This document shows, in pieces, positions 1 through 9,314 of a DNA stretch of 64,000 nt. Source of the stretch: a virus. The DNA lies in IMG/VR virus record IMGVR_UViG_3300029258_002750, positions 62,001 to 126,000 of that record; one strand, given 5' to 3'. Position numbers and translations under genes: made by a program. How positions within the stretch are numbered: the first letter of the stretch is position 1; each line of letters starts with the position of its first letter. The notes under the pieces are model-generated. The model was given only the letters and a program-made list of their open reading frames with translations. It was not told the origin of the DNA and searched no databases.

Positions 1-2
1 AG

Positions 3-785
3 CTCTTCATGGGCGAGAGTGCGGACAAGGAACCTTGCCCTGCCTGCTGCCCTGGCGCAGTTCGACACGTTCACATCGACCTGAGCACGAACCAGTGCGC
101 GACTGGCTTCTGTATGGGGCACGTGGCGGGTTCTGTCGAGGTGACCCGGCGCGACCCGGAGACGAACGAGCAGCGGCGGGAGGATGCCGTCGTTATCCAC
201 ATCGACTGCATCCTGCGGATCGTGGCGCCGGACGGCGGCGATGTGGATCACGGCGAGGTTCGCGGCCTGGTCTACAAGCTGATGAAGGGCGGGGTCCCGA
301 TCCGGTCGGTCTCGATGGACCAGTACCTAGCTCCCTCCAACCTCCAGATGTTCAAGCGCAAGGGACTCAGGACTGAGGAGATCGGCGAGCGGCGCTTCAA
401 GCTCAAGCCTTACATCACGACCAGGCAGGCTCTCTACGAGGGGCGCGTGATGTCCCCTGTGTCCGAGAATCTGTCGAACGAGCTGAAGTCGCTCGAGTTG
501 CACCCGTCCGGCAAGAAGGTGATCGTTCCCGCGAAGGGGTCGAAGGATCTGGCGGATGCGCTATGCGGCGTGGTCTACTACATCTCGGAGAACATGCGGG
601 CCGGGGTTGTCCTCGCGCCATCGCTGGGGGTATCCGGGAGCGCGAGACCAAGCGGTCCGCAGTGGAGTTCCGGCGGGAATATCGACTGGGGCGACGACGA
701 TGAGTACGATTATGCGCCTCCGCCTACGTCCGATGGCCCCGGCGGTGATGGTGGAGGGTTCTCGTCGTGGATCATTCTCGGCTGA
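3..785 (+). CDS. Large terminase subunit, C-terminal nuclease part (5' end outside window)
   Basis: The reading frame is open to the left edge, so this is the 3' part of a longer gene. The protein has the look of a large terminase RNase H-fold nuclease: a strand with an early acidic residue (VHIDLSTNQCATG, around residue 22), a long strand VVIHIDCIL, and the typical late helix GSKDLADALCGVVYYI whose Asp residues normally complete the metal site. Terminase cuts concatemeric DNA and drives it into the prohead. The Gly/Asp/Pro-rich tail after about residue 205 is not part of the catalytic fold. The gene overlaps the start of the next one. Family call is confident; the ATPase half is not in the window. 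Confidence 0.8.
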   Translation, partial: LFMGESADKEPCPACCPGAVRHVHIDLSTNQCATGFCMGHVAGSVEVTRRDPETNEQRREDAVVIHIDCILRIVAPDGGDVDHGEVRGLVYKLMKGGVPIRSVSMDQYLAPSNLQMFKRKGLRTEEIGERRFKLKPYITTRQALYEGRVMSPVSENLSNELKSLELHPSGKKVIVPAKGSKDLADALCGVVYYISENMRAGVVLAPSLGVSGSARPSGPQWSSGGNIDWGDDDEYDYAPPPTSDGPGGDGGGFSSWIILG

Positions 786-1057
786 CTCGTAGGCCGCTCA
801 AGACCCTGAGCGAGGTCGCGACGGGCCGCGAGCCCCACAAGGCCGACCGTCTGACCAACCGAGTTCGACGGCTCGTGGACAAGTTTGCCTCCAGGCGGTT
901 CAACCGAGCTGGCTACAACCGCAAGGAGCGGGAGAACTACCACAAGCGGATCCCTCAGTCGCAGGACAAGCGTCGGCTCCACCCAGCTGACACCTCCGGC
1001 AAGAAGCGGGTCGCGCCCGAGAAGCGCGTCGGCGCGGGCAGGCTCCGCCGTCGATGA
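767..1057 (+). CDS. Basic small protein with N-terminal RRPLKTL tag
   Basis: A 96-residue, strongly basic protein starting at a GTG inside the terminase 3' end. Residues 7-15 read TRRPLKTLSE, a tag that recurs at the N-terminus of the genes at 10102 and 42737 and at the C-terminus of the gene at 17474. The rest is Arg/Lys-rich with no recognised fold. Position between terminase and virion genes suggests a packaging or virion role, but that is inference. Confidence 0.7.
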   Translation: MDHSRLTRRPLKTLSEVATGREPHKADRLTNRVRRLVDKFASRRFNRAGYNRKERENYHKRIPQSQDKRRLHPADTSGKKRVAPEKRVGAGRLRRR

Positions 1058-1305
1058 GATGCCCTCGTTGCAAGCACCACGGCTCGAAGGTGACGAAGAC
1101 GACGCGCCCGATCGATGAGGGCATGTTCGAGTTCGGCACCCTGAAGAAGCGCGAGCGCCGGTGCGACGAGTGCAAGGGCCGGTTCTTTACCTACGAGATC
1201 CATGAGGATGCGTTTCGTAGAATGCTCACCCTTACTGAGGGTAAGCCTGTCCGCCGGTCGCTCCGAACGGGGGGCACGCCGAAGTACCGCAAGTCGCACG
1301 TGTAG
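1054..1305 (+). CDS. NrdR-like zinc-ribbon protein lacking the ATP cone
   Basis: 83 residues. The start MRCPRCKHHGSKVTKTTRP and RRCDECKGRFFTYE give four Cys in CxxC...CxxC spacing, matching the DNA-binding zinc ribbon of NrdR, the repressor of ribonucleotide reductase operons. NrdR is normally about 150 residues with an ATP-cone nucleotide sensor; here the chain stops after a short basic tail, so nucleotide sensing would be lost. The ATG overlaps the previous stop (ATGA). It sits in the virion block, about 18 kb from the RNR gene. It may regulate RNR or be a ribbon reused for another job. Confidence 0.7.
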   Translation: MRCPRCKHHGSKVTKTTRPIDEGMFEFGTLKKRERRCDECKGRFFTYEIHEDAFRRMLTLTEGKPVRRSLRTGGTPKYRKSHV

Positions 1306-1312
1306 GGGCAGC

Positions 1313-4300
1313 ATGAACTGGGCAACCCTGATCGAGGTCGAATGCGACAAGGACATCAAGATCAAGGATCCGACGCCCAAGCCCGAGGTGCAGGCGTCGC
1401 CGATCATCCTGGGTCGGGTCACGGCCGCGATCGAGCGCGGTCGTCAGCGGGTCGATGCTCAGGCCGCGAAGCTCGCTAAGGCCAAGGCGAAGGTAGGCAA
1501 AGCGAAGACGGACAAGGCGAAGCACAAGGCCGAGGTCTCGGCGGCCTGCGAAGCGCTCCGCGTGAAGGCGCGAGAGGCCGACCTGGAGTTCTCCCTCAAC
1601 AGGTGGAAGAACCTGGAGGTGATGGCGAAGGAGAACCTGGCGAAGGAGAAGGAGACGCGGGCCAACCTCATCGCCAAGGGCAAGCCCACGGACCACGTGG
1701 ACGAGACCATCGCGAAGATCGAGGCGTGGCTGCATTTCGGCGGTAGTGCGTCGAGCCACGGCCAGGATCACCTGGCCAACCACGGGAACGAGGACTTCAA
1801 GCCTGGGCCGATGCTCGGCATCTCCTACAACTACGGCAAGAGCAAACTGCTCGGGCCGGACGGCAACGAGTTCGACCCTATCTCGTGTTTCGAGACTGAG
1901 AAGGAGAAAGCAAAGACCGATGCGGTGATGACGGCCCTCGCGCCTGAGCCATCGCTCGAGCCCGCGACCGAGCCGGTCGTGGCTGGACCGAAGTCGGTCG
2001 ATGACCTGTCGGCCTCTGAAACAGCCAAGCTCAAGGCCGATCTCAAGACCGCTTTCCTCACCGCCACCAGCAAGGGAAACTTCCAGTGGACGCCTGGGGA
2101 GGTGTTCGAGAAGGCGGGAGTCATCCCGCCCCCGGCCGGAACCCTGAGCGTGTCCGTGGCCGAGCAGCACGCGAGCGCGCTGTACTACGCTGTCAGGGAT
2201 GAGGCCACGGTCAAATCGCTCGATGATCTCGACATCGAGGAGGCGACCAAGCTGGTCTCGGCGGCGTTCAAGGCTGTCTCAGATCAGATGAAGGCGGACG
2301 TTGCTGCGGGCGGGACGTTCAAGAAGATCGCGACCATCAAGGCGCTACGAGCGGCTAGCGTTGCCGCGCTCGGCGACAAGCGGCTCAATCTGAAGGTGGC
2401 GAAGACCTTCGTCGACCAGGCGGTCGAGAAGTGGTACTCGGTTCCGAAGCCCTACAACGCCTATACACCGGAAGACCAGGCCAAGATCAAGGCCAAGGCG
2501 AAGTCACTGGCGATCAAGAAGGCGTTCGTCGTTGCCGGTGTGCCGCAGGTGCCGGATGTCGCTACTCTCATCAAGCAGCAGCTCTCGGCTGACGGCCTGG
2601 GGATCTCCTCTGCGGCTGCGATGACACTGTCGGCTGCCACCATCGACGCGAACACGAACAAGGCGTTTGGCGCGCTTCCGGCAGACAAGCAGCAGGCGAT
2701 CCTGGCCGTGGCGCAGAAGGCGTCCGACAAGGGGCAGAGCGTCGTGGGCGCGCTCCAGCAGGCCGAGATCGCGCACCTCGATTCGGCCAGCATGAAGGAG
2801 GTTGCCGACAAGGTTGCGGCCAAGGCCGACGAGCCGGGCTTCCTGAAGGCGATCGAGAAGCACCTGAAGGACATCCCCGGCCACGACATCGTCCCCTTCC
2901 AGCCCGAGGCCGTCATCTCGCACATTGATCAGTTCGGCGAGAAGCCGTTCATCGCGCTGATGAGCGAGTACCACATTCCGAAGGTCAAAAGCACGCCGCT
3001 CGAAGGTCTCATCAAGACAAAGGCGATCGGTGTCGTCTCGAGCAGGTGGAGCCCCGAGAAGATCGCCAAGATCGTTCAGGACAACTGGGACTGGATGTAC
3101 GGCGAGCATAAGGCGAAGCCGAGCAAGGAGGTTGCGATCTCCTCGATCTCGAGTCTCTTCAGCCCGCTCCCCAGTCCGGGGGTTACCAAGGCGGGGGGCT
3201 GGCCCGAGGCGATCAAGGCGCTCACCGACAAGCACTTCACGGTATGGGTCGGTGATGTTCCCTGGCCCCCTTGGAGCGAGAAGTGGGACCAGGAGCACAA
3301 GAATCTGGCATCGAAGGAGGAGATCGACGCCTTCACTGATGAGGTGATGGCCGACCCGCAGTTCCTGTCGCCGGGCGTCATCCCCAGCGGTACCGCGCTC
3401 CACGCGAAGGTCAAGGCGTGGGCCGCCGATCATCTCGATGGGGACACGAACGCGATCGTCGATGCGCTCCTCGCGAAGAGCGCGAAGGCGACGATCGATA
3501 CCTCCTCGGAGGAGGAGCTTGGCGCAGCCAGCATCTCGATCAACGCGACCGAGACTGGCGATACCGAGCCGAAGCCGCTCCCAACGACACCAGCTCTGCC
3601 GACCGTCTCGGGCAAGACGAAGGTCACGAAGATCTCCAAGGCGCATCACCTGACCGGAGAGCAGAAGAAGCTGCTTGCCACGCTGGTCGCATCGGCTATC
3701 GGGAGCGGCGCGCCGTTCTCGAAAACCGGGAAGCTCAAGAGTCAGCTGGGCGGGGTGGCCGGGACCATCGCCAAGCAGTTCAAGGATGCGCACCTCGCGG
3801 TCGGGACCAAGCTCGCGATCGGCAAGCCGCTCGTGCTGGAGACACTCAAGAAGGGTCTTACCGGGATCAAGCACTCCGACTGGATGTCCTACCAGACCTA
3901 CAAGGCGCTCCCGGATGAAGCTATCGCGCAAGCGCTGACCACGTCCCAGCTCAACGCGCTCCAGTCGATGATCAGCGAGTGCTTCCTTCAGGAGACCCAC
4001 CAGAAGAAGAAGGGCGGCGGCTACTACGGCGGGCCGTTCGAGAACAAGAAGCAGAAGCAGTACTTCAACGAGCTGATCTCCAAATGCGAAGCGGTCGCGT
4101 CGGCTCCGGTCGAACTGGAAGCGGTGGCCGGACCAGGTGGCGAGGTCCACGGAAGCTCGCTGTCCGTGGTCGAGCTGTTCGGCATGAGCAAGCCGGACCT
4201 GGACGAGTACGCCGGTCTTGGTCCCGTGGCCGGTACGACGATGGCGCCTGCCATCGGCAAGGGGTGGACCAGCTCCAGCTCGGATCTTGACGACAGCGGC

Positions 4301-7300
4301 GGTTCCGAGGGGAGCACCAAGAAGTTCTTGTCGGCGACTCTCGACGGCAAGCAGCACACCGGAGCTGGCAAGGCTCCGGCCCAGTTCCTCTTCAAGCACG
4401 ACGGCTACAGGGCGCTCGGCGAGGCGGCAGCCAACCGGACTCAGGCTCTTCTCGGCTTGGGCGGTGTCGGCACGGACGGCTACGTCATGTCGCGCGGCGG
4501 CAAGACCGGCTTCATGCAGTTCTTCCGCGTCACCAAGAACCTCCGCCGCCGGTACGGCCATCACAGCAAGCCCTGGCTGGGTCTTCCGGGATCGGGCATG
4601 GCCGGTTCTCCCGAGGACGAGCGAAAGCGACTGGCGCAAGGTCTCCAGCTCGCGCTCGTGAGCAACTGGCTGGTCGACGATAAGGACGACCACGGTGGCA
4701 ACTACACGTTCGACGAGAACGACCAGGTCACCGGGATCGACCACGGGCAGAGCTGCAAGTTCTTCGACTCTGGCGGGACCCTGCTCTCCCACTGGGACTG
4801 GTCTACCGGCAAGATCGCCAACAAGGACAGCAAGGCTACGCTCGAGTCCAACAAGGGCTGGCCGAAGCGGATGCTGATGGACTGGGCGGCTGGCGCTGAC
4901 CTGGGTCCCGACAAGACCGAGATTCCTCTCCTGGCGCTGACGGATCCGGCGTTCGAGAAGATGATCCAGCGCGCCGAGGGTATCCCGGACGACGTCTACG
5001 ACAAGATGTGGCGGCCGTATGCGGAGGGCGCGGACGCGGCGAAGTCGCGCGACGGCGAGCAGCGGCTCGCGCGATACTCGCACAACCCGAAGGACCGGAC
5101 CGTCGAGGGCTTCATCGATGGGATGCAGCAGCGGCGCAAGACGATCCGCAAGCAGGTCGCCGACCTGTTCTCGATGCTGGCGAAGAAACGTGCTCAGGCG
5201 CTTGCCGCGCACGGGGACACGCGCCCGCTGCCAGAGATCGAGGCGGAGGTCCGCGAGCAGCTCGGTCTGGACAGGTTCGCAGCCGGTGGCGGCGCGATCA
5301 CCGACAAGCAGGCCGACAAGATGTCGCCGTCTGCCGAGGAGATCGCGGCCGGTGCCGAGGCCCCCGGCTGGGACGAGTCGAAGCTGCCCGAGTCGTCGCA
5401 TATGCCGACGTCGGAGACGATCGCCAAGTGGGGCGTCAAGGGCTACGACATGAGCGTCGGCGGCGACGCGATCAAGGGCGGCGCGGTGACATTCCGTCAG
5501 CTGGGGGAGGTACCGATCGCCCAGTTCATGCTGGATGGTCCGGCGCGCGCGACGCTCGAGGCGCGTCTCCCGGGTTTCGGCGGAACCGGCCCTCAGCCCC
5601 CGCCCAAGCCCGCCGACCCCGCGATTCCGACGTTCAAGGAGCCGCCGGTCCCGTCGTTCAGTCAGTCGCCGGAATCCCTGGCGACTACCGCTCTGACCGG
5701 CGACGACCCGCACAATTTCACCGGCATTGCGCTCAAGGGTCTGGCCGGGGATCGCCTGACGAAGATCGAGAAGTACGTCAACAAGTGGCGCGATGGAAAG
5801 CTGTCTCCGCCGAAGGGCTCGAAGTACTGGGTGCGCGGTCTCGAAGCCAGCCGGAAGATGAAGACCGATGCCGATCCGATCGTCGCGGCGGCCGGTGCCC
5901 ACTACGAGAAGGAGCTGCTCAAGTTCGGAGCCGAGGGGGGACCGGACGGGTTCACGTTCGCCGACCCCGCCACTGTTCCTGAGGAGGAGCGGCTCATCAA
6001 GCCGTTCGAGCCGACCGAGGAGCAGAAGGCCGCCCAGGAGGCTGCGAAGGCCAACGTCGAAGCGGCCCACAAGAAGGCCGTCGCGGATGCCAAGGTGGCG
6101 CACGACAAGCAGGTCGAGAAGATCAAGGCGGATCACGAGAAGGCCCTCGCCAACTGGCAGACGGCCATGAAGAAATTCGAGGAGGAGCAGGGTCCGACAT
6201 CAACACTTACTATCGCGAAGAAGATGGCCGGTGTGATGCAACCCGGGAACGCGAAGCACCACGCGGCGGACAACAAGACCGCTTCGATGGGCGCGGACTG
6301 GGATGGATCGTGGACTAAGTGGTACGGCGCGCCCGGCAACCACCAGGCGTCGTGGGAGATCGACCTGACCGACGTCGTGTCTCAGCTGGGTGCCGTGGCC
6401 ACCGGCGAGAAGGACAGCCGGTTCAAGATCGTCTACTCCCCCGGTACCCAGTCTTCTGGGAAGTCGGGCAAGCACACCGGGCTCGACGGCACGACGTTCG
6501 TCCAATTCCCAAAGGGATCAACAACCGAGCAGAACAAGGCGATGCTCAAGAAGGCGTTCGAGGTCTTGGGTATCGACGCGCGACCGGCGTCGGCCGAGGA
6601 CCATGAGCTGAACTACGTGCGCAAGATGGCGTGGCTGCTCGGGGTCGAGGGGGCCTCGGGAACCGCCGCAACCGACGACGCCCGGTGGCACGTGGTCGAA
6701 CCGTCCGGTGGTACCAGGAAGGAGCGGACCGACTTCTGGCTGAAGAAGCTCAAGAGCCACCTCGGTTACGATCCTCGCCATGCCCCGGAGCTGGACGATT
6801 ACGGGCGCCCCAAGACCGTGCCAGGCTCTCACGGTAAGGTCATCATGAAAGAGGGGCCGGACGGTGGTCCGGTGCCGAACCCCTACTACCAGCCGATCGC
6901 GGCCCACTCTGGTGGTCAGGTCTCGCATCGCCGACCGGACTTCACCGACGAAGAGATGGTCCACATGATGAAGGCGGGCCGTCAGGTATTCACTCAGCAC
7001 TCCGGCGCGGCGCGGAAGTCCAAGATCCTTCAGGGCATGTTCCTGTCCACGCGCGACAGGCACCTGAGCGGGATCGAGAAGCAGCTCGGCGCGTCAGAGA
7101 GCGGAGACCTGGCCTCCGGTGGAGGCATGGCCGCCTTCCTCTACAACCGGGAGACGGACCGGCTCCACCAGAAGGGGAACGTCAAGACGCAGCACCCGGT
7201 CCGCATGGTGGTTCACCCGGCCATCCTGCTCCGAACCAACAACTTCTCGGCCGCTGGCGACACGTTCGGCTCGAAGAAGAGTGGCTACCGTCACAAGACG

Positions 7301-7573
7301 CTCGCTGAGGCGACGCTGGTGGAGATCCTCGGTGCGCACAGTTCGACGGCGGAGCTGATGGTCGAGGGTGGACTGGACGTCTTCGAGTACGCGATGTTCT
7401 ACAAGGACGATGAGCCGGGGAAGCTGTGCGCCGCGCTGGCCGAGGCTGGGATCAAGAAGATCGGGATGCCGAAGAGGCCGTGCAAGCAGGTCATCAAGAA
7501 GAGCATCACCAAGAGCATGGTGAACAAGCTTCTCGACAAGAGCGCTGACGCGAAGGACTGGGCGACCGCATGA
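1313..7573 (+). CDS. Giant virion-type protein (2086 aa) with kinase-like core domain
   Basis: I chose ATG 1313 (AGGGG upstream) over the longer open frame from 1202. Order: Lys/Ala-rich coiled-coil region (about 20-170), long Ala-rich repetitive region to about 990, then a compact domain at about 1000-1240 with the pattern of an atypical (HipA/PI3K-like) kinase: FLFKHDGYR (K1028), ALGEAAANR (E1037), a catalytic loop D1126-H-G-G-N1130, and a metal-binding IDHG (D1143). After it come an ATP-cone-free helical part, a Pro/Lys linker near 1550-1620 and a C-terminal globular region (about 1640-2086). Neighbouring terminase and size suggest an injected or head-associated protein. The kinase call rests on motif order only; the last region is unassigned. 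Confidence 0.75.
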   Translation: MNWATLIEVECDKDIKIKDPTPKPEVQASPIILGRVTAAIERGRQRVDAQAAKLAKAKAKVGKAKTDKAKHKAEVSAACEALRVKAREADLEFSLNRWKNLEVMAKENLAKEKETRANLIAKGKPTDHVDETIAKIEAWLHFGGSASSHGQDHLANHGNEDFKPGPMLGISYNYGKSKLLGPDGNEFDPISCFETEKEKAKTDAVMTALAPEPSLEPATEPVVAGPKSVDDLSASETAKLKADLKTAFLTATSKGNFQWTPGEVFEKAGVIPPPAGTLSVSVAEQHASALYYAVRDEATVKSLDDLDIEEATKLVSAAFKAVSDQMKADVAAGGTFKKIATIKALRAASVAALGDKRLNLKVAKTFVDQAVEKWYSVPKPYNAYTPEDQAKIKAKAKSLAIKKAFVVAGVPQVPDVATLIKQQLSADGLGISSAAAMTLSAATIDANTNKAFGALPADKQQAILAVAQKASDKGQSVVGALQQAEIAHLDSASMKEVADKVAAKADEPGFLKAIEKHLKDIPGHDIVPFQPEAVISHIDQFGEKPFIALMSEYHIPKVKSTPLEGLIKTKAIGVVSSRWSPEKIAKIVQDNWDWMYGEHKAKPSKEVAISSISSLFSPLPSPGVTKAGGWPEAIKALTDKHFTVWVGDVPWPPWSEKWDQEHKNLASKEEIDAFTDEVMADPQFLSPGVIPSGTALHAKVKAWAADHLDGDTNAIVDALLAKSAKATIDTSSEEELGAASISINATETGDTEPKPLPTTPALPTVSGKTKVTKISKAHHLTGEQKKLLATLVASAIGSGAPFSKTGKLKSQLGGVAGTIAKQFKDAHLAVGTKLAIGKPLVLETLKKGLTGIKHSDWMSYQTYKALPDEAIAQALTTSQLNALQSMISECFLQETHQKKKGGGYYGGPFENKKQKQYFNELISKCEAVASAPVELEAVAGPGGEVHGSSLSVVELFGMSKPDLDEYAGLGPVAGTTMAPAIGKGWTSSSSDLDDSGGSEGSTKKFLSATLDGKQHTGAGKAPAQFLFKHDGYRALGEAAANRTQALLGLGGVGTDGYVMSRGGKTGFMQFFRVTKNLRRRYGHHSKPWLGLPGSGMAGSPEDERKRLAQGLQLALVSNWLVDDKDDHGGNYTFDENDQVTGIDHGQSCKFFDSGGTLLSHWDWSTGKIANKDSKATLESNKGWPKRMLMDWAAGADLGPDKTEIPLLALTDPAFEKMIQRAEGIPDDVYDKMWRPYAEGADAAKSRDGEQRLARYSHNPKDRTVEGFIDGMQQRRKTIRKQVADLFSMLAKKRAQALAAHGDTRPLPEIEAEVREQLGLDRFAAGGGAITDKQADKMSPSAEEIAAGAEAPGWDESKLPESSHMPTSETIAKWGVKGYDMSVGGDAIKGGAVTFRQLGEVPIAQFMLDGPARATLEARLPGFGGTGPQPPPKPADPAIPTFKEPPVPSFSQSPESLATTALTGDDPHNFTGIALKGLAGDRLTKIEKYVNKWRDGKLSPPKGSKYWVRGLEASRKMKTDADPIVAAAGAHYEKELLKFGAEGGPDGFTFADPATVPEEERLIKPFEPTEEQKAAQEAAKANVEAAHKKAVADAKVAHDKQVEKIKADHEKALANWQTAMKKFEEEQGPTSTLTIAKKMAGVMQPGNAKHHAADNKTASMGADWDGSWTKWYGAPGNHQASWEIDLTDVVSQLGAVATGEKDSRFKIVYSPGTQSSGKSGKHTGLDGTTFVQFPKGSTTEQNKAMLKKAFEVLGIDARPASAEDHELNYVRKMAWLLGVEGASGTAATDDARWHVVEPSGGTRKERTDFWLKKLKSHLGYDPRHAPELDDYGRPKTVPGSHGKVIMKEGPDGGPVPNPYYQPIAAHSGGQVSHRRPDFTDEEMVHMMKAGRQVFTQHSGAARKSKILQGMFLSTRDRHLSGIEKQLGASESGDLASGGGMAAFLYNRETDRLHQKGNVKTQHPVRMVVHPAILLRTNNFSAAGDTFGSKKSGYRHKTLAEATLVEILGAHSSTAELMVEGGLDVFEYAMFYKDDEPGKLCAALAEAGIKKIGMPKRPCKQVIKKSITKSMVNKLLDKSADAKDWATA

Positions 7574-8307
7574 AGCTGGCCGATCTTCCCGAGCTGCTGC
7601 ACACGGGCAAGTTCTCCCTGATCCGCGCGTACCCGGAGATCGGGCGGGAGGATGAGTTGCTCGGCAACGTGTTCGATATCCTCGTCAAAAGGCGCGATGT
7701 CGTGGTGCTCGCGAGCCCAACCGCCGGGTCCGGCGAGCCGTGCCGGTCATACGGCTTCAGCGCATTCGAGGTGATGTCGACCAACGGCGGAGCGCTCGTG
7801 ACCGAGGCCATCGACTGGCCTGTGACCACCTGGCGGTTGCGGAAGCTCGAATCGCCCGAGGACATCGAGCTGTGGGACAGGGAGCACGACGTTTACGATG
7901 ATGTCGAGGATGAGGTCTTGGAAGCGGCCAAGGAGGTCTTCGCTGACCTGGCGGCCAGGCCCGCGCCGCCCGAGCCCTCCCAGCTCTCGGCGTTCGACTA
8001 CGTCCGATGGAGCGTGCTGACCGAGGACGGGTGGACGCCCGCCGGTGCTGTGGCCGTCAAGTCCGACCAGAGCGGGCTGGCTGTCGACAGTTTTGGTGGT
8101 TCCGAGGCGGATGCGCACTTCTGGGAGACCCGCTACACGTTCGTTCCCGAGGGTTTCCTGCGAGACATCAACCAGGCATCCGGCCGGGATGAGATGTTCT
8201 CGGAGCCCACATCGATCAAGGCTGCTTCGCTAGAGGAGGCGCTGGAGCGCGCCAAGTACCAGATCGCGAAGGAGCACTACGAGCAGACAGGAAGGAGTCT
8301 CTTCTGA
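7570..8307 (+). CDS. Hypothetical protein in virion gene block
   Basis: 245 residues, ATG overlapping the stop of the giant gene (ATGA). Acidic in the middle (WDREHDVYDDVEDEVLE) with no signal peptide, membrane segment or recognised motif. It is translationally coupled to the genes on both sides, so it probably works with the giant protein or the methyltransferase-like protein after it. Function unknown. Confidence 0.75.
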   Translation: MKLADLPELLHTGKFSLIRAYPEIGREDELLGNVFDILVKRRDVVVLASPTAGSGEPCRSYGFSAFEVMSTNGGALVTEAIDWPVTTWRLRKLESPEDIELWDREHDVYDDVEDEVLEAAKEVFADLAARPAPPEPSQLSAFDYVRWSVLTEDGWTPAGAVAVKSDQSGLAVDSFGGSEADAHFWETRYTFVPEGFLRDINQASGRDEMFSEPTSIKAASLEEALERAKYQIAKEHYEQTGRSLF

Positions 8308-9254
8308 TGGACGAGAAGCAACTGACCGACGCCGTGGCGACCCTCGCCAGTTCGTCCGCGTTCCGGCACGGGGACGCCAGCACGTTCTCCGTGACGTTCC
8401 TCCGACACGTGGCGGAGCTGCCGGGTCCAGCCGACCCCAAGAAGTACCTCCAGGTCATCAAGAACAAGCTCGGGCTCATCGTGGGCGAGGACGACAGCGT
8501 TGCGGTCGTTTGCCCCGGCAACGGTGGTCTGGTAGCCGAGGTGCTCCTGGCCGGAGCCGAGCAGGCTGTCGCGATCGAGCCGCGTGTCCGCTTCCACCAG
8601 GCGATCGATCGGGTGTGCACCCTTCTGCGGGAGACCCACGACCGGGTCGATGTCAAGACCTACCTCGGCTGGCCGAGCCCGAAGTCCAGCGTCGGCCCGT
8701 TCGATGTGATCCTCTGGCCCGAGGGGCTCGAGGAGTGCCAGGACCCCGCCGGTTCCCTCGAGAAGCTGCTCAAGTGCCTCCGGCCAGACGGGATCCTGTG
8801 TGTCGAGGTCGCCCACGGCGAGCACACCAAGACCGAGCCGCCGCTCAACGCGTTCCGGCCGACCGAGGGCACGTGGGCCGAGCTGCTGGATCAGCTGGGC
8901 ACCGAGTCCGGGATGCAGACGGACGGTCGCGCTCAGGGCCGGGTGCTCTACCGGATCGGCGGGTCGGCGAAGCTGACCGCGAAGAAGCTGACCCCAAAGC
9001 CGAAGCCTGTGCCTCCGCCTGCTCCGGCTCCCAAGGCCGCGCCCAAGCCTCCGCCTCCGCCAGCGAAGCCGCCTGCGCCGAAGCCGACTCCGCCCAGGCC
9101 CGAGCCGAAGCCCGAGCCGAAGCCCGAGCCGAAGGTCGAGCCGAAGGTCGCCAAGAAGAAGGTCACCAAGAAGAAGACGTCGAGCCGGATCAAGAAGGAG
9201 GCCGCGCCGCCGCCTCCGCCGCCCGCCGACAAGCCGAAGGACGAGAACGGGTAG
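8307..9254 (+). CDS. Methyltransferase-like protein with Pro/Lys-rich tail
   Basis: 315 residues. Residues about 60-210 look like a class I SAM-dependent methyltransferase core: a glycine loop VAVVCPGNGGLVAEVLLAG, an acidic residue ending the next strand (VAIEP), a motif-IV-like FDVILWPEGLEE and a late strand LRPDGILCVEV. The first glycine loop is not canonical (PGNGG), so it may be a non-catalytic Rossmann domain. From about 230 on the chain is repeats of PKPEPKPEP type ending in KKVTKKKTSSRIKKE, a disordered basic tail that could bind DNA or the capsid interior. Confidence 0.6.
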   Translation: MDEKQLTDAVATLASSSAFRHGDASTFSVTFLRHVAELPGPADPKKYLQVIKNKLGLIVGEDDSVAVVCPGNGGLVAEVLLAGAEQAVAIEPRVRFHQAIDRVCTLLRETHDRVDVKTYLGWPSPKSSVGPFDVILWPEGLEECQDPAGSLEKLLKCLRPDGILCVEVAHGEHTKTEPPLNAFRPTEGTWAELLDQLGTESGMQTDGRAQGRVLYRIGGSAKLTAKKLTPKPKPVPPPAPAPKAAPKPPPPPAKPPAPKPTPPRPEPKPEPKPEPKVEPKVAKKKVTKKKTSSRIKKEAAPPPPPPADKPKDENG

Positions 9255-9281
9255 CGCATACCGCGATTAGGCTCAAGTAGT

Positions 9282-9287
9282 TAGAAT
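9282..9287 (+). promoter_or_regulatory. Putative -10 element TAGAAT
   Basis: TAGAAT lies 28 nt before the GTG start at 9315, in the only sizeable gap here. It matches the -10 type element seen at other transcription starts in the window; the GGAGG at 9302-9306 then serves as ribosome site. Confidence 0.4.
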
Positions 9288-9314
9288 CCACGGTCAGTAG
9301 CGGAGGTCGCGCCT

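Noticed and set aside
1218-1223. TAGAAT on the plus strand
   Set aside because: Inside the NrdR-like gene; the following ATG is out of keeping with the better start at 1313.
2504-6136. 1210-residue open frame on the minus strand opposite the giant gene
   Set aside because: Leu/Arg/Asp-rich shadow typical of antisense frames in GC-rich DNA; no start context, and the plus strand has a strong coding pattern.
7019-7500. ADP-ribosyltransferase domain at the C-terminus of the giant protein
   Set aside because: Arg, Ser-Thr and Glu residues occur in a loosely similar order, but no clear R-S-E motif could be placed.
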